Positions 26,106 to 36,902 of a stretch of 64,000 nucleotides of DNA are shown piece after piece. Every line of letters begins with the position of its first letter. The stretch's first letter is position 1. Below the pieces are notes generated by a model. That model was not told the DNA's origin. It did not search any database and worked only from the letters and a program-made list of their open reading frames with translations. The position numbers and the translations under genes are program-made. Source of the stretch: Rhizobium sp. CG5 (lineage in GTDB: Bacteria > Pseudomonadota > Alphaproteobacteria > Rhizobiales > Rhizobiaceae); the NCBI RefSeq assembly GCF_023701945.1, contig NZ_JABAEF010000001.1, forward strand, positions 124,001 through 188,000, written 5' to 3'.

Positions 26106-27535
26106 CTTTTCTCTGGACGACCGAAGACCTGATAGCCCATCTCTCCGGACGGCCGTTCGGCACCTTGCCGGCGGGCATCACCGGCATCTCGATCGACAGC
26201 CGCAGCATCGCTGCGGGCGAGGCGTTCTTTGCGATCAAGGGCGATCGGGTCGACGGCCACGACTACGCGAGCATTGCGGTTGCCAATGGTGCGGCGCTGC
26301 TCATCGTCAGCGAGGCCAAGCTGCCGGCGCTCGGCCGCATCACCGTTCCGATGATCGTCGTCGAGGACGTGCTGGCCGCCCTGCAGAAACTGGGCATTGC
26401 GGCGCGCGACCGCAGCCATGCCAGGATCATCGCCGTCACGGGATCGGTCGGCAAGACGACGACCAAGGAAATGCTGCGGCGCGTGCTTGAGCCGTCGGGC
26501 CAGGTGCATGCCGCCGTCGCCTCGTTCAACAACCATTGGGGTGTGCCGGTGACGCTTGCCCGCATGCCGGCCGATACCGACTACGGCGTCTTTGAAATCG
26601 GCATGAACCATGCCGACGAAATCCGGCCCCTGGTCAAGATGGTGCGTCCGCATGTGGCGGTGATCACCACGATCGCGCCGGCCCATCTCGGTAATTTCGC
26701 CGACCTGGAGGAGATCGCCGCCGCCAAGGCCGAGATCTTCGAAGGCATCGAGCCGGGCGGCCATGCCCTGCTCAACCGCGACAACAGCCAGTTCGAGTAT
26801 CTGGAGCGGGCCGCACAGGCGGCCGGCGTCGAGCATATCCACAGCTTTGGCCAGCATGCCAAGGCCGAGTTCCGGCTTGCCGAATTCGACGGTTCTGCCG
26901 AAAGCTCGGTGGTCTGGGCGGTGATCGGCGGCGAGACGCGGGAGATCGCCATCAGCGCGCCCGGCCGGCATCTGGCCGAGAATGCCATGGCGGCGCTCGG
27001 GGCTGCGAGCCTCTGCGGTGCCGATCTCGACAGCGCGATCGAGGCCCTCGGACACCTCTCCGCCGTCAAGGGGCGCGGCCAGCGTCACCGGCTGGCGCTC
27101 GATACGGGCAGCTATGTGTTGATCGACGAAAGCTATAATGCCAACCCGGCTTCCATGCGCGCGGCGATCGCGGTGCTTGCCTCGTCGGTTCCGACCGGCG
27201 AGGGGCGGCGGATTGCCGTGCTCGGCGACATGCTGGAAATGGGCGCCTTTTCAAAAGAGGTTCACAGCGAGCTTGCCGGGCCGCTGCTGGCGGCCGGCAT
27301 CGAGCATGTCTGGCTGGCCGGTCCGGAAATGGCGGCGCTGCGGGACGCGCTGCCGGACAGCGTTCACGTGGAATACCTGGAAAAGACCGAGGATCTGGCG
27401 GCTTTCGCCGTTCGCGCCGTGCGGCCGGGCGATGTCGTGATGGTCAAGTCGTCGCTTGGCATCGGCTTCGGCAAGATTGTCGCGGCACTGCTTGACAAGC
27501 ATGCACCATTCACCGACACCGAGCGCCAAATTTAA
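26102..27535 (+). CDS. murF: UDP-MurNAc-tripeptide:D-Ala-D-Ala ligase
   Basis: 477 residues. Adds the D-Ala-D-Ala dipeptide made by Ddl. ATP loop [14 protein letters not shown], then [18 protein letters not shown] and [10 protein letters not shown], which are characteristic of MurF, and [17 protein letters not shown] in the C-terminal part. The start is a TTG that overlaps the murE stop (TTGA), with AAGGGA eight bases upstream. No ATG is available without losing the conserved N-terminus ([14 protein letters not shown]), so TTG is chosen. Confidence 0.95.
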   Translation: MTFLWTTEDLIAHLSGRPFGTLPAGITGISIDSRSIAAGEAFFAIKGDRVDGHDYASIAVANGAALLIVSEAKLPALGRITVPMIVVEDVLAALQKLGIAARDRSHARIIAVTGSVGKTTTKEMLRRVLEPSGQVHAAVASFNNHWGVPVTLARMPADTDYGVFEIGMNHADEIRPLVKMVRPHVAVITTIAPAHLGNFADLEEIAAAKAEIFEGIEPGGHALLNRDNSQFEYLERAAQAAGVEHIHSFGQHAKAEFRLAEFDGSAESSVVWAVIGGETREIAISAPGRHLAENAMAALGAASLCGADLDSAIEALGHLSAVKGRGQRHRLALDTGSYVLIDESYNANPASMRAAIAVLASSVPTGEGRRIAVLGDMLEMGAFSKEVHSELAGPLLAAGIEHVWLAGPEMAALRDALPDSVHVEYLEKTEDLAAFAVRAVRPGDVVMVKSSLGIGFGKIVAALLDKHAPFTDTERQI

Positions 27536-27560
27536 ACTTGGGCTTTTGGAAAGGGTTCTT

Positions 27561-28661
27561 ATGCTGATCTGGCTTGTGGAACTGGCGGACAATCTTCAAT
27601 TTTTCAACCTGTTCCGGTACATTACCTTCCGCACGGGCGCAGCCCTTTTCACCTCGGCGCTGATCGTCTTCCTGTTCGGACCGCGGATGATCTCGTCGCT
27701 GCGGGTGCGCCAGGGCAAGGGACAGCCGATCCGGGCCGACGGGCCGCAGACCCATTTCAAGAAGGCTGGCACGCCGACCATGGGCGGGTTGATGATCCTG
27801 GCCGGTATCGTCGGCTCGTCGCTGCTGTGGGCCGACCTCTCCAACGTCTATGTGGTGGCGACGCTGCTGGTGACGCTCGGCTTCGGTGCCATCGGCTTCT
27901 ACGACGACTATCTGAAGGTCACCAAGCAGACCGACAAGGGCTTTTCCGGCAAGGCACGGCTGGCCATCGAATTCGTGATTGCCGGCATTGCCGTCTATTG
28001 CATGATGAACACGGCGCTGGCCTCGGGGCAGCATGGCTCGACCTTCGGCTCTTCGGTCGCCTTTCCGTTCTTCAAGGATTTCCTGATCGACCTCGGCATC
28101 TTCTTCGTGCTGTTCGGCGGCTTCGTCATCGTTGCGGCCGGCAATGCGGTGAACCTCACCGACGGTCTCGACGGTCTGGCCATCGTGCCGGTGATGATCG
28201 CGGCGGCCTCGTTCGGCATCATCGCCTACCTGACCGGCAACGCGGTATTCTCCAACTACCTGCAGATCAATTTCGTGCCGGGGACGGGCGAACTTGCCGT
28301 CATCCTGGGCGCGGTGATCGGGGCAGGCCTCGGCTTCCTGTGGTTCAATGCGCCACCGGCCGCCATCTTCATGGGCGATACCGGATCGCTGGCGCTCGGC
28401 GGCCTGATCGGTTCGGTGGCGGTTGCCACCAAGCATGAGATCGTCATGGCGATCATCGGCGGACTGTTCGTCATCGAAACCATGTCGGTGATCATCCAGG
28501 TCGGCTATTTCAAGATGACCGGCCGGCGCGTCTTCCTGATGGCGCCGATCCATCACCATTTCGAAAAGCTCGGCTGGACCGAAAGCCAGGTGGTGATCCG
28601 CTTCTGGATTATCGCCGTCGGGCTTGCCATGCTCGGTCTCTCGACGCTGAAACTGCGGTGA
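27561..28661 (+). CDS. mraY: Phospho-MurNAc-pentapeptide transferase
   Basis: 366 residues, typical length, with about ten membrane helices. It moves phospho-MurNAc-pentapeptide to undecaprenyl phosphate, forming lipid I. Key motifs are intact: [41 protein letters not shown] and the [10 protein letters not shown] loop. The ATG has GGAAAGGG seven bases before it; the frame is open upstream inside murF but the family N-terminus ([11 protein letters not shown]) starts here. Confidence 0.97.
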   Translation: MLIWLVELADNLQFFNLFRYITFRTGAALFTSALIVFLFGPRMISSLRVRQGKGQPIRADGPQTHFKKAGTPTMGGLMILAGIVGSSLLWADLSNVYVVATLLVTLGFGAIGFYDDYLKVTKQTDKGFSGKARLAIEFVIAGIAVYCMMNTALASGQHGSTFGSSVAFPFFKDFLIDLGIFFVLFGGFVIVAAGNAVNLTDGLDGLAIVPVMIAAASFGIIAYLTGNAVFSNYLQINFVPGTGELAVILGAVIGAGLGFLWFNAPPAAIFMGDTGSLALGGLIGSVAVATKHEIVMAIIGGLFVIETMSVIIQVGYFKMTGRRVFLMAPIHHHFEKLGWTESQVVIRFWIIAVGLAMLGLSTLKLR

Positions 28662-28668
28662 GGCAATC

Positions 28669-30078
28669 ATGATACCGGTCACCACTCTCAAAGATCAGCG
28701 GGTTGCGCTTTTCGGGCTCGGTGGCTCGGGGCTCGCCACGGCGCGGGCGCTTGTGGCCGGTGGTGCCGATGTGACCGTCTGGGACGACAATCCCGACAGC
28801 GTGGCCAAGGCTGAGGCCGAGGGCCTGCGGGCTGAGGACCTGCGCGGTATCGACTGGAGCGGCCTGTCGGCCCTGGTGCTGTCGCCCGGCGTGCCGCTGA
28901 CCCATCCCAAGCCCCATTGGTCTGCGGATCTGGCGCGGGCGGCGGGTGTCGAGATCATCGGCGATATCGAACTGTTCGTGCGCGAACGGCGGGCACATGC
29001 GCCGGATTGCCCGTTGATCGCCATTACCGGCACCAACGGAAAATCGACGACCACGGCGCTGATCGCCCATATTCTGACCGCCAGCGGACGGGATACGCAA
29101 CTGGGCGGCAATATCGGCACGGCCGTGCTTACGCTCGATCCGCCGAAACAACAGCGCTTCTATGTGGTGGAGTGCTCGTCCTACCAGATCGACCTGGCAC
29201 CGACGCTCGATCCATCTGCCGGCATCCTGCTCAACCTGACACCCGATCATCTCGACCGGCATGGCACGATGCAACACTATGCGGATATCAAGGAGCGGCT
29301 GGTCGCCGGCAGCGATGTGGCTGTTATCGGCATGGACGACAGCTTTTGCGAGCGCATCGCCGACCGTGTCGAGCGCTCCGGCACCAAGGTCATCCGCATC
29401 TCCAAACGCCTTGCATTGGCCGATGGTTATTATGCCGAGGCGCATTTTATTGTCGCAGCGCATGGCGGGGCGAATTTGGTGGTCGCCGATCTCGACGGGA
29501 TCCAGACGCTGCGCGGCAGCCACAATGCCCAGAATGCCATCGCGGCGGTGGCCGCCTGCCTCTCGGTCGGATTGTCGATCGAGGAAGTGCAGGCCGGGCT
29601 GTCGTCGTTTGCTGGGCTCAAGCATCGCATGCAGCCGGTCGGACGGCGGGGCAACGTCGTCTTCGTCAATGACAGCAAGGCCACCAATGCCGATGCTGCC
29701 GCACCGGCTCTTTCGAGCTACGAGCGGATCTACTGGATCGCCGGCGGCCTGCCGAAGGAAGGCGGGATCACCAGTCTCGCGCCGCTGTTTCCGCGCATTG
29801 CCAAGGCCTATCTGATCGGCGAGGCGGCGTCCGGCTTTGCCGCCACGCTGGGCAATGCCGTTCCCTTCGAGATCTCCGGCACCCTCGACAAGGCTCTGGC
29901 CCATGCGGCTGCCGATGCGACCGCGGACGGGGCCGATGTGGCCGTGATGTTATCACCGGCTTGCGCAAGCTTCGACCAATATAGGAATTTTGAAGTCAGG
30001 GGCGACGCCTTCGTTAGCCAGGTGGCGAGCCTTGACGGCGTGACCATGCTGATCGACACAGCCACAGGAGACAGATGA
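28669..30078 (+). CDS. murD: UDP-MurNAc-L-alanine:D-glutamate ligase
   Basis: 469 residues. N-terminal Rossmann-type UDP-binding domain ([20 protein letters not shown]), ATP loop [26 protein letters not shown] and [15 protein letters not shown] in the central domain, and [17 protein letters not shown] in the C-terminal domain. It adds D-glutamate, the second residue of the stem peptide. It starts 7 bp after mraY and ends one base before ftsW, inside the same operon. All motifs look intact. Confidence 0.97.
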   Translation: MIPVTTLKDQRVALFGLGGSGLATARALVAGGADVTVWDDNPDSVAKAEAEGLRAEDLRGIDWSGLSALVLSPGVPLTHPKPHWSADLARAAGVEIIGDIELFVRERRAHAPDCPLIAITGTNGKSTTTALIAHILTASGRDTQLGGNIGTAVLTLDPPKQQRFYVVECSSYQIDLAPTLDPSAGILLNLTPDHLDRHGTMQHYADIKERLVAGSDVAVIGMDDSFCERIADRVERSGTKVIRISKRLALADGYYAEAHFIVAAHGGANLVVADLDGIQTLRGSHNAQNAIAAVAACLSVGLSIEEVQAGLSSFAGLKHRMQPVGRRGNVVFVNDSKATNADAAAPALSSYERIYWIAGGLPKEGGITSLAPLFPRIAKAYLIGEAASGFAATLGNAVPFEISGTLDKALAHAAADATADGADVAVMLSPACASFDQYRNFEVRGDAFVSQVASLDGVTMLIDTATGDR

Positions 30079-30079
30079 G

Positions 30080-31237
30080 ATGGTAAGCCGTGCGGAGCGA
30101 GGGCCGGTCGCCGACTGGTTTTGGACGATCGACCGTCTGTTCTTGGTGCTGTTTGTCCTGCTGATGGGCATCGGCTTCATGCTGTCCTTTGCGGCATCGC
30201 CGGCGGTGGCCGAGCGGCTCGGTCTCGACAGCTTCCATTTCGTCAAGCGCCATGCTGCCTTCATGCTGCCGGCACTCGGCGTGATGATCGGCCTGTCCTT
30301 CCTGTCGCCCCGGCAGATCCGCCGCACCGCCATGCTGATCCTAATCGTCTCTCTCGGCATGATGCTGCTGGCGCTGTTCTTCGGCATCGAGGTCAAGGGC
30401 GCGCGGCGCTGGATCACCATTGCCGGCCTGTCGATCCAGCCGTCCGAATTCATGAAGCCGGCCTTTGTGGTGGTCTGCGCCTGGCTGTTTGCCGAGCATT
30501 CCCGCCAGCCGGAAATTCCCGGCAATTTTTTCGCCATGATCCTGTTCGGCATCGTGGCGGTGCTGTTGATCGCCCAGCCTGACTTCGGCCAGACCATCCT
30601 GACATCGGTCGTCTGGGGCGGCATGTTCTTCATGGCCGGCGTGCCGTGGTTCTGGATCTCGGTCCTGGCCGGGCTCGGGGCCGCCGGTCTGGTCGGCGCC
30701 TATTACACCCTGCCGCACGTGACGGGCCGAATAGACCGCTTCCTGACCGGCGAGGGCGACACGTTCCAGACCGACACGGCGCGCGACGCCATCGTGCGCG
30801 GCGACTGGTTCGGCGCAGGACCTGGCGAGGGCGTCGTCAAGCGCATCATTCCCGACAGCCATACCGACTTCATCTTCTCGGTGGCGGCCGAAGAGTTCGG
30901 CATCATCTTCTGCATGGTTCTCGTGGCAATCTTCGCCTTCCTGGTGCTGCGTGGCCTCAGCCACGCCTTCAAGGAGCGCAACGACTTCAACCGCTTTGCG
31001 GTGGCGGGCCTCGTGCTGCAGATCGGCGTGCAGTCGATGATCAATATCGGCGTCAATCTGGAACTGCTGCCGGCCAAGGGCATGACCCTGCCGTTGATAT
31101 CCTATGGTGGTTCGTCGATGATCGCGGTCTGCGTCACCGCTGGCTTCATCCTGGCCCTGACACGGCGCCGTCCGGAAAAGCGCGCCCAGGAGCGCAGCCT
31201 GTTCCGGACCATTCATCACGGCGTCCCGGCGGAGTAG
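30080..31237 (+). CDS. ftsW: SEDS peptidoglycan glycosyltransferase FtsW
   Basis: 385 residues with about ten membrane helices. SEDS signatures are present: GARRWITIAGLSIQPSEFMK, IAQPDFGQTIL, DSHTDFIFSVAAEEFG and LPLISYGGSSMIA. It polymerises lipid II at the septum in partnership with FtsI, encoded upstream in the same cluster. FtsW rather than RodA is inferred from the dcw position between murD and murG. It directly abuts murG (stop then ATG). Confidence 0.96.
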   Translation: MVSRAERGPVADWFWTIDRLFLVLFVLLMGIGFMLSFAASPAVAERLGLDSFHFVKRHAAFMLPALGVMIGLSFLSPRQIRRTAMLILIVSLGMMLLALFFGIEVKGARRWITIAGLSIQPSEFMKPAFVVVCAWLFAEHSRQPEIPGNFFAMILFGIVAVLLIAQPDFGQTILTSVVWGGMFFMAGVPWFWISVLAGLGAAGLVGAYYTLPHVTGRIDRFLTGEGDTFQTDTARDAIVRGDWFGAGPGEGVVKRIIPDSHTDFIFSVAAEEFGIIFCMVLVAIFAFLVLRGLSHAFKERNDFNRFAVAGLVLQIGVQSMINIGVNLELLPAKGMTLPLISYGGSSMIAVCVTAGFILALTRRRPEKRAQERSLFRTIHHGVPAE

Positions 31238-32365
31238 ATGTCGATGAACAAAGGGATCATTCTCCTGGCAGCCGGCGGCACCGGCGGCCATCTCTTTCCG
31301 GCCGAGGCGCTGTCGCACGAGCTGATCGCGCGGGGCTATGCGGTCCATCTGGTGACCGACAGCCGGGCTGAGCGATTTGCCGGCATGTTTCCCGCCGACA
31401 CCATTCATACGGTTCCCTCGGCGACGATCGGCTCGAAAAATCCGGTGGCCGTGCTGCGTTCGCTGTGGACCCTGTGGCGGGGTTTGCGGGCGGCGCGCCG
31501 GCTGATCGCCGAGCTGAAGCCTAGAGCCGTCGTTGGTTTTGGCGGCTATCCGACCGTGCCGCCGCTTTTGGCGGCGACCGGGCTTGGCGTGCCGAGCGTG
31601 ATCCACGAACAGAATGCGGTGATGGGACGGGCCAACAAGGCGCTCGCCAAGCGTGTCAGGGCGATTGCCGGCGGCTTTTTGCCGGAGGGCGGCATCTATG
31701 CCGAAAAGACCGTGGTGACCGGCAATCCGGTGCGGCCGGCGGTTCTGGAGGCGGCGCACCGCGCCTATGTGCCGTCTGCAGCGGGTGAACCGTTCCACCT
31801 TGTCGTGTTCGGCGGCAGCCAGGGCGCGCAGTTCTTTTCCTCGGCCCTGCCGACCGCCATCAGCCTGCTCGACGAGGCGCTGCGCGACCGCCTGACCGTC
31901 ACCCAGCAGGCACGGCCGGAAGATGGCGAGCGGGTGACGTCCTGCTACGGCAAACTCGGCATGGCCGCCGCGGTCTCGCCGTTCTTCAAGGACATGGCGG
32001 ACCGCATCGCATCGGCCCATCTGGTGATCTGCCGGTCGGGGGCATCGACCGTCTCTGAACTTGCGGTGATCGGCCGGCCGTCGATCCTGGTGCCTTACCC
32101 CTATGCGCTCGATCACGATCAGGCGGCCAATGCAGCGGCGCTGGCCGCTCTTGGCGGGGCCAAGGTCATTGCGCAGTCGGAGCTTTCGCCGGAAAAACTG
32201 GCCGAACTGCTGAAGAATGCGATGAACGATCCCATCCGGCTGCAGACCATGGCGGATGCGGCGCGACAAACTGGCAAACCGCAGGCGACGCGCTTGCTTG
32301 CCGATCTGGTTGAGGCTATTGCCGCTGGAAAGAGTGTCGCCGAGGTCAAGGGAGCCCATTCATGA
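31238..32365 (+). CDS. murG: UDP-GlcNAc:undecaprenyl-PP-MurNAc-pentapeptide GlcNAc transferase
   Basis: 375 residues, GT28 family, peripheral on the inner face of the membrane. Converts lipid I to lipid II. The N-terminal glycine loop [12 protein letters not shown], the [12 protein letters not shown] segment and the C-terminal [12 protein letters not shown] and [11 protein letters not shown] segments are all characteristic. An alternative ATG lies two codons inside. The end overlaps murC by 4 bases (ATGA). Confidence 0.97.
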   Translation: MSMNKGIILLAAGGTGGHLFPAEALSHELIARGYAVHLVTDSRAERFAGMFPADTIHTVPSATIGSKNPVAVLRSLWTLWRGLRAARRLIAELKPRAVVGFGGYPTVPPLLAATGLGVPSVIHEQNAVMGRANKALAKRVRAIAGGFLPEGGIYAEKTVVTGNPVRPAVLEAAHRAYVPSAAGEPFHLVVFGGSQGAQFFSSALPTAISLLDEALRDRLTVTQQARPEDGERVTSCYGKLGMAAAVSPFFKDMADRIASAHLVICRSGASTVSELAVIGRPSILVPYPYALDHDQAANAAALAALGGAKVIAQSELSPEKLAELLKNAMNDPIRLQTMADAARQTGKPQATRLLADLVEAIAAGKSVAEVKGAHS

Positions 32366-33774
32366 AAATGCCGACAACCATAGGACTGGTCCATTTCATC
32401 GGGATCGGCGGCATCGGCATGAGCGGCATTGCCGAAGTGCTTCACAATCTCGGCCATAAGGTCCAGGGCTCCGACCAGTCGGACAGCGCCAATGTGCAGC
32501 GCCTGCGCGACAAGGGCATCGAAGTGTTCGTCGGCCACAAGCCGGAAAATTTGGGCGAGGCGGAAGTGGTCGTCGTGTCGACGGCGATCAAGAAGAGCAA
32601 TCCGGAACTGATCGCGGCGCGCGAAAAGCTGCTGCCGATCGTGCGACGCGCCGAAATGCTGGCCGAACTGATGCGCTTTCGCAATGCGATTGCCATCGGC
32701 GGCACCCATGGCAAGACCACCACGACCTCGATGGTGGCGGCCCTGCTCGATGCCGGCGGCCTCGACCCGACCGTCATCAACGGCGGCATCATTAATGCCT
32801 ATGGCACCAATGCCCGCATGGGTGAGGGCGAATGGATGGTGGTGGAGGCCGACGAATCGGACGGCACCTTCCTGAAATTGCCGGCCGAAGTGGCTGTTGT
32901 CACCAATATCGACCCTGAACATCTCGATCATTACGGCACATTCGATGCCGTGCGCGCCGCCTTCCGCCAGTTCGTCGAAAACGTGCCGTTCTACGGGTTC
33001 GGGGTGTTGTGCCTCGACCATCCGGAAGTGCAGGCGCTGGTCGGCAAGATCGAGGACCGCAAGGTCATCACCTATGGCGAGAATCCGCAGGCCGACGTGC
33101 GCTTTTCCAATGTCCGGCAGGACGGCATCCGGTCGATTTTCGACGTGGAGATCCGTCGCCGGCGCACCGGCCGCATCTTCAACCTCAACGATCTGGTGCT
33201 GCCGATGCCCGGCCGGCACAATATTTCCAATGCCTGCGCGGCAATTGCGGTTGCCAACCGGCTGGGTATCTCGGAAGAGGCGATCAAGAAGGGCCTGTCG
33301 TCGTTCGGCGGCGTCAAGCGGCGCTTCACCTTGACCGGCACCTGGAACGGCGTGCAGGTCTTCGACGACTACGGCCACCATCCGGTCGAGATCAAGGCGG
33401 TGCTCAGGGCCGCGCGCGAGGCCTGCAAGGGCCGAATCATCGCCGTGCACCAGCCGCATCGCTTCAGCCGGCTCTCCAGCCTGTTTGAGGATTTCGCCAA
33501 TTGCTTCAACGATGCCGACAGTATTTTCCTGGCGCCGGTCTATGCGGCCGGAGAGGACCCGATTGAAGGTTTCAACTCGGAAACGCTGGTTTCGCGCATC
33601 AAATCCGGCGGTCACCGCGACGCCCGCTATCTTCCTTCGCCCGATGGACTGGCTTTGGCCGTTTCAGCCATTGCGCAACCGGGTGATTTCGTGATTCTCT
33701 TGGGGGCTGGGAATATCACGCAATGGGCGGCTTCGCTGCCCAGGGAACTGGAAGCTCTTTCGGGAAAGTCTTGA
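32362..33774 (+). CDS. murC: UDP-N-acetylmuramate:L-alanine ligase
   Basis: 470 residues. Adds the first amino acid of the stem peptide. N-terminal [22 protein letters not shown] loop [20 protein letters not shown], the [11 protein letters not shown] and [12 protein letters not shown] segments, and [12 protein letters not shown] in the C-terminal domain mark it as MurC. Translation is coupled to murG by a 4-base overlap, and murB starts immediately after its stop. Confidence 0.97.
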   Translation: MKMPTTIGLVHFIGIGGIGMSGIAEVLHNLGHKVQGSDQSDSANVQRLRDKGIEVFVGHKPENLGEAEVVVVSTAIKKSNPELIAAREKLLPIVRRAEMLAELMRFRNAIAIGGTHGKTTTTSMVAALLDAGGLDPTVINGGIINAYGTNARMGEGEWMVVEADESDGTFLKLPAEVAVVTNIDPEHLDHYGTFDAVRAAFRQFVENVPFYGFGVLCLDHPEVQALVGKIEDRKVITYGENPQADVRFSNVRQDGIRSIFDVEIRRRRTGRIFNLNDLVLPMPGRHNISNACAAIAVANRLGISEEAIKKGLSSFGGVKRRFTLTGTWNGVQVFDDYGHHPVEIKAVLRAAREACKGRIIAVHQPHRFSRLSSLFEDFANCFNDADSIFLAPVYAAGEDPIEGFNSETLVSRIKSGGHRDARYLPSPDGLALAVSAIAQPGDFVILLGAGNITQWAASLPRELEALSGKS

Positions 33775-34749
33775 ATGAAACAGGTGGATGGGGAAAAGCT
33801 GCTGGCCTCGTTGGGCAAGGGGGTCAATGATCTACGCGGGCGGTTGACGCCTGACGCGCCGATGGACCGGGTCACATGGTTCCAGGCCGGCGGACTTGCC
33901 GAGCTGATGTTCCAGCCGCACGACATGGATGATCTCGTCACCTTCCTGAAGCTGCTGCCGGAAGAGGTGCCCCTGACGGTGGTCGGCGTCGGCTCCAATC
34001 TGCTGGTGCGCGATGGCGGCATTCCGGGCGTGGTGCTGCGGCTGTCGGCCAAGGGTTTCGGCCAGGTCGACCTGGCGGGGGAAAACCGCATCCGTGCCGG
34101 CGCGATCTGCCCCGACAAGCACATTGCCGCGATGGCCATGGACAACAATATCGGCGGCTTCCATTTCTACTACGGAATTCCCGGCTCGATCGGTGGCGCA
34201 TTGCGGATGAATGCCGGTGCCAATGGCGGCGAGACCGCCGATCGGCTGGTCGAGGTCGAGGCCGTCGACCGAAAGGGCAATGTCCATATCCTGTCGAAAT
34301 CCGACATGGGTTACGCGTACCGGCATTCGGCAGCGCCCGAAGGCCTGATCTTCACCAGCGCCGTGTTCGAGGGTTACCCGGAAGAGAAGGCGAAGATCCG
34401 CGCCGACATGGATGCGGTGCGCCATCACCGCGAGACCGTGCAGCCGATCAAGGAAAAGACCGGGGGCTCGACTTTCAAGAACCCGCCGGGCCATTCCGCC
34501 TGGGAATTGATCGACGAAGCCGGCGGTCGCGGGCTGATGATCGGCGGCGCGCAGATGTCGTCGCTGCACTGCAATTTCATGATCAATATCGGTCACGCCA
34601 CCGCCTATGATCTGGAATATCTGGGCGAGACGGTCCGCCAGCGCGTCTTCGAGCATGCCGGCATCAAGCTGTCCTGGGAAATCAAGCGTCTGGGCCTGTT
34701 CATGCCGGGACGTGAAATCGTTCCCTTCATGGGCGTCACCACCGAATAG
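33775..34749 (+). CDS. murB: UDP-N-acetylenolpyruvoylglucosamine reductase
   Basis: 324 residues, FAD enzyme that reduces UDP-GlcNAc-enolpyruvate to UDP-MurNAc. FAD-binding segments [17 protein letters not shown] and [20 protein letters not shown] are present, as is [21 protein letters not shown] with the catalytic serine. It abuts murC directly. A hairpin with a short T-run follows its stop, so the first dcw transcript may end here, before the GGDEF gene. Confidence 0.97.
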   Translation: MKQVDGEKLLASLGKGVNDLRGRLTPDAPMDRVTWFQAGGLAELMFQPHDMDDLVTFLKLLPEEVPLTVVGVGSNLLVRDGGIPGVVLRLSAKGFGQVDLAGENRIRAGAICPDKHIAAMAMDNNIGGFHFYYGIPGSIGGALRMNAGANGGETADRLVEVEAVDRKGNVHILSKSDMGYAYRHSAAPEGLIFTSAVFEGYPEEKAKIRADMDAVRHHRETVQPIKEKTGGSTFKNPPGHSAWELIDEAGGRGLMIGGAQMSSLHCNFMINIGHATAYDLEYLGETVRQRVFEHAGIKLSWEIKRLGLFMPGREIVPFMGVTTE

Positions 34750-34758
34750 GTTTCATAC

Positions 34759-34790
34759 CTGCGGCGACCGACTGTGCGCCGCAGCATTTT
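34759..34790 (+). terminator. Weak intrinsic terminator after murB
   Basis: CTGCGGCG / CGCCGCAG gives an 8-bp stem with a 10-nt loop, followed by CATTTTC. The T-run is short, so termination may be partial. Confidence 0.5.
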
Positions 34791-34802
34791 CTCCGGAGTT
34801 AC

Positions 34803-34831
34803 CATTTCGCGCCGACGGTCGGCACGAAATG
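34803..34831. promoter_or_regulatory. 29-bp near-perfect inverted repeat before the diguanylate cyclase gene
   Basis: CATTTCG-C-GCCGAC-G-GTCGGC-A-CGAAATG: 14-base arms with one mismatch around a central G, ending 46 bp before the GGDEF gene start. No T-run follows. It could be an operator or a leader hairpin. Confidence 0.55.
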
Positions 34832-34877
34832 TTAAGAGCGCGGCCCTAAACTTCTGCGGATTGTTTGGAGTTGCACT

Positions 34878-35735
34878 ATGGTACTCGCTACCCGGAACTG
34901 GATCATTCGTCAGCTGTCGCTTGGTGAATTTGCATCCCGTGGCGATGTCGTGCGGCATGCCTTCTGGATGTCCCTGAAGATCGCGGCCCTTGCCTATGGT
35001 CTCAACCTGGTCGCTCATTTCAACCTATACGCCTTCGACCTCCTGCCTTACGATCTGTTTCCCTCGCTGATCATTGCGACGGTGTTGACGCCGCCGGTCT
35101 CGTTTGTCGTGGCCATGGCCGCCTACAGCGTCGTCGGTTTCGCCGTCTACGATCTGGCCTTGTCGTCCCAGGAACTGTCGCGGCTGAGCCGCACCGATCC
35201 CCTTTCGGGACTGCTGAACCGCCGCGCCTTTCTCGACGCCTTCGAGACCCGCAGCAAGGATGTGGTCCTGGTGCTTTTCGACATCGACCGGTTCAAGACG
35301 ATCAACGACACCTATGGCCATCTGGCAGGGGACGATGCGATCATCGCCGTCGGCAGAGCCATCAAAACCTCCTTCGGTCCGGAAGCGGTTTCGGCGCGAA
35401 TCGGTGGTGAGGAGTTTGCCGTGCTGTGCGCCGACGACAGCCACGAGGCGCTTTTGCAGCGGGTAGAGGCGGCCCGTCATGCCGTCAGCGAGTGCCGTAT
35501 CGTGTCCGGCACGCAGCAGTTCCGGGTCACCGTATCCGCCGGCATGGCCAATCCGGCCGGATTGCGCGGCTTTGCCGAGGTTTTCACCGAGGCTGACCGG
35601 GCCCTTTATCGGGCCAAGGCGGATGGCCGCGATCGTGTCGCCAGCTTCCTTGACCTTGATATGACCCTGGTCAGCGAGCCGCCGCAGCAGGCAGGCCAGA
35701 TAACGGAAACGACTCCGTTTAGAAAATACGCCTGA
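34878..35735 (+). CDS. Diguanylate cyclase (GGDEF) located inside the dcw cluster
   Basis: 285 residues. An N-terminal region with two hydrophobic segments (about residues 30-50 and 62-95: LKIAALAYGLNLVAHFNLYA; LIIATVLTPPVSFVVAMAAY) anchors it in the membrane. A GGDEF domain follows, with DPLSGLLNRRAF, FDIDRFKTINDTYGH and an intact GGEEF at about residue 176. No RxxD inhibitory site is present. It should make cyclic di-GMP from two GTP. There is no periplasmic sensor domain. It sits between murB and ddl on the same strand, with its own upstream inverted repeat and a 240-bp gap after it. This suggests an independent transcript, yet the position hints at a link with division or wall growth. Confidence 0.93.
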   Translation: MVLATRNWIIRQLSLGEFASRGDVVRHAFWMSLKIAALAYGLNLVAHFNLYAFDLLPYDLFPSLIIATVLTPPVSFVVAMAAYSVVGFAVYDLALSSQELSRLSRTDPLSGLLNRRAFLDAFETRSKDVVLVLFDIDRFKTINDTYGHLAGDDAIIAVGRAIKTSFGPEAVSARIGGEEFAVLCADDSHEALLQRVEAARHAVSECRIVSGTQQFRVTVSAGMANPAGLRGFAEVFTEADRALYRAKADGRDRVASFLDLDMTLVSEPPQQAGQITETTPFRKYA

Positions 35736-35850
35736 GCTGGCTGCGCAGAAATAGATTGGCTTCTGCGAAGCGATTTCAACGGCTTAACAGCACATTTTCG
35801 CTTTTTGATTCCGGATCGCCCGCGCGGGGCTGTCAGCCGGTTAACCAAAG

Positions 35851-35866
35851 TAAACGCTTCGTTAAC
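35851..35866 (+). promoter_or_regulatory. CtrA-like site upstream of ddl-ftsQ-ftsA-ftsZ
   Basis: TAAA-CGCTTCG-TTAAC matches the CtrA consensus TTAA-N7-TTAAC with one mismatch. GATTC, a CcrM (GANTC) site, lies at 35807-35811 and another TTAAC at 35841. It lies about 110 bp before ddl. Confidence 0.45.
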
Positions 35867-35975
35867 TATAATGTCGTCATATAGCGGCTAGCGAATGCCC
35901 CAGAGATTCTCCTCCGGTCAGTTTCGCGCAAGCGTTTCGTGGTTCTCTGCAGGTTATTTTTTTCCGAGGTCGTAA

Positions 35976-36902
35976 ATGGGTAGCAAGCATGTCGCCGTCC
36001 TGATGGGCGGATTTTCCTCGGAACGGCCGGTCAGTCTGTCGTCGGGAACGGCATGCGCCGCGGCACTCGAAGGCGAGGGCTACCAGGTCAGCCGAATCGA
36101 TGTCGGTCGCGATGTGGCTGAGGTGCTGGCCGCGTTAAAGCCGGATGTCGCCTTCAATGCGCTGCATGGCCCATTCGGCGAGGATGGCACCATCCAGGGC
36201 GTGCTGGAATATCTTGAAATTCCCTATACCCATTCGGGCGTGCTGGCCTCGGCTCTGGCCATGGACAAGGCGCAGGCCAAGATCGTTGCCAAGGATGCCG
36301 GTATCGCGGTGGCCCAAGCGCGGGTCATGCAGCGATTCGATATCGGCTCGGAGCATCCGCTTGCGCCTCCTTACGTCGTCAAGCCGGTCCGCGAAGGATC
36401 GAGCTTCGGCGTGGTGATCGTGCAGGAGGGGCAGTCCCATCCGCCACAGGTCATCGGTTCGTCCGATTGGCGCTATGGCGACCGGGTCATGGTGGAAAAA
36501 TACGTGGCTGGCCGGGAGCTTACCTGCGGGGTCATGGGCGACACGGTTCTCGGCGTGACCGAGGTCGTGCCGCAGAGCGGCGCCTTCTATGACTATGACG
36601 CGAAATATGCCGCCGGCGGATCAAAGCATGTCCTTCCGGCGGAAATTTCACCAAATATTTACCAAAAAATACAAAGAATGGCACTAAGGGCGCATCAGGT
36701 GATCGGGTGCCGCGGCGTCAGTCGATCCGACTTCCGCTACGACGATCGCTTCTCCGAGGATGGCGAGCTTATCTGGCTGGAAATCAACACGCAGCCCGGC
36801 ATGACTCCCACTTCGCTGGTGCCTGAAATGGCGGCGCATGCCGGCTATTCCTTTGGTGATTTTGTTCGTTGGATGGTGGAGGACGCGTCGTGTTTGCGTT
36901 GA
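35976..36902 (+). CDS. ddl: D-alanine--D-alanine ligase
   Basis: 308 residues, DdlB size. ATP-grasp enzyme making the D-Ala-D-Ala dipeptide used by MurF. N-terminal [39 protein letters not shown], then the ATP-grasp segments [13 protein letters not shown] and [16 protein letters not shown], and metal-binding [22 protein letters not shown] lies six bases before the ATG. The last 13 bases overlap the start of ftsQ. First gene of the second part of dcw, behind a CtrA-like site. Confidence 0.96.
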   Translation: MGSKHVAVLMGGFSSERPVSLSSGTACAAALEGEGYQVSRIDVGRDVAEVLAALKPDVAFNALHGPFGEDGTIQGVLEYLEIPYTHSGVLASALAMDKAQAKIVAKDAGIAVAQARVMQRFDIGSEHPLAPPYVVKPVREGSSFGVVIVQEGQSHPPQVIGSSDWRYGDRVMVEKYVAGRELTCGVMGDTVLGVTEVVPQSGAFYDYDAKYAAGGSKHVLPAEISPNIYQKIQRMALRAHQVIGCRGVSRSDFRYDDRFSEDGELIWLEINTQPGMTPTSLVPEMAAHAGYSFGDFVRWMVEDASCLR

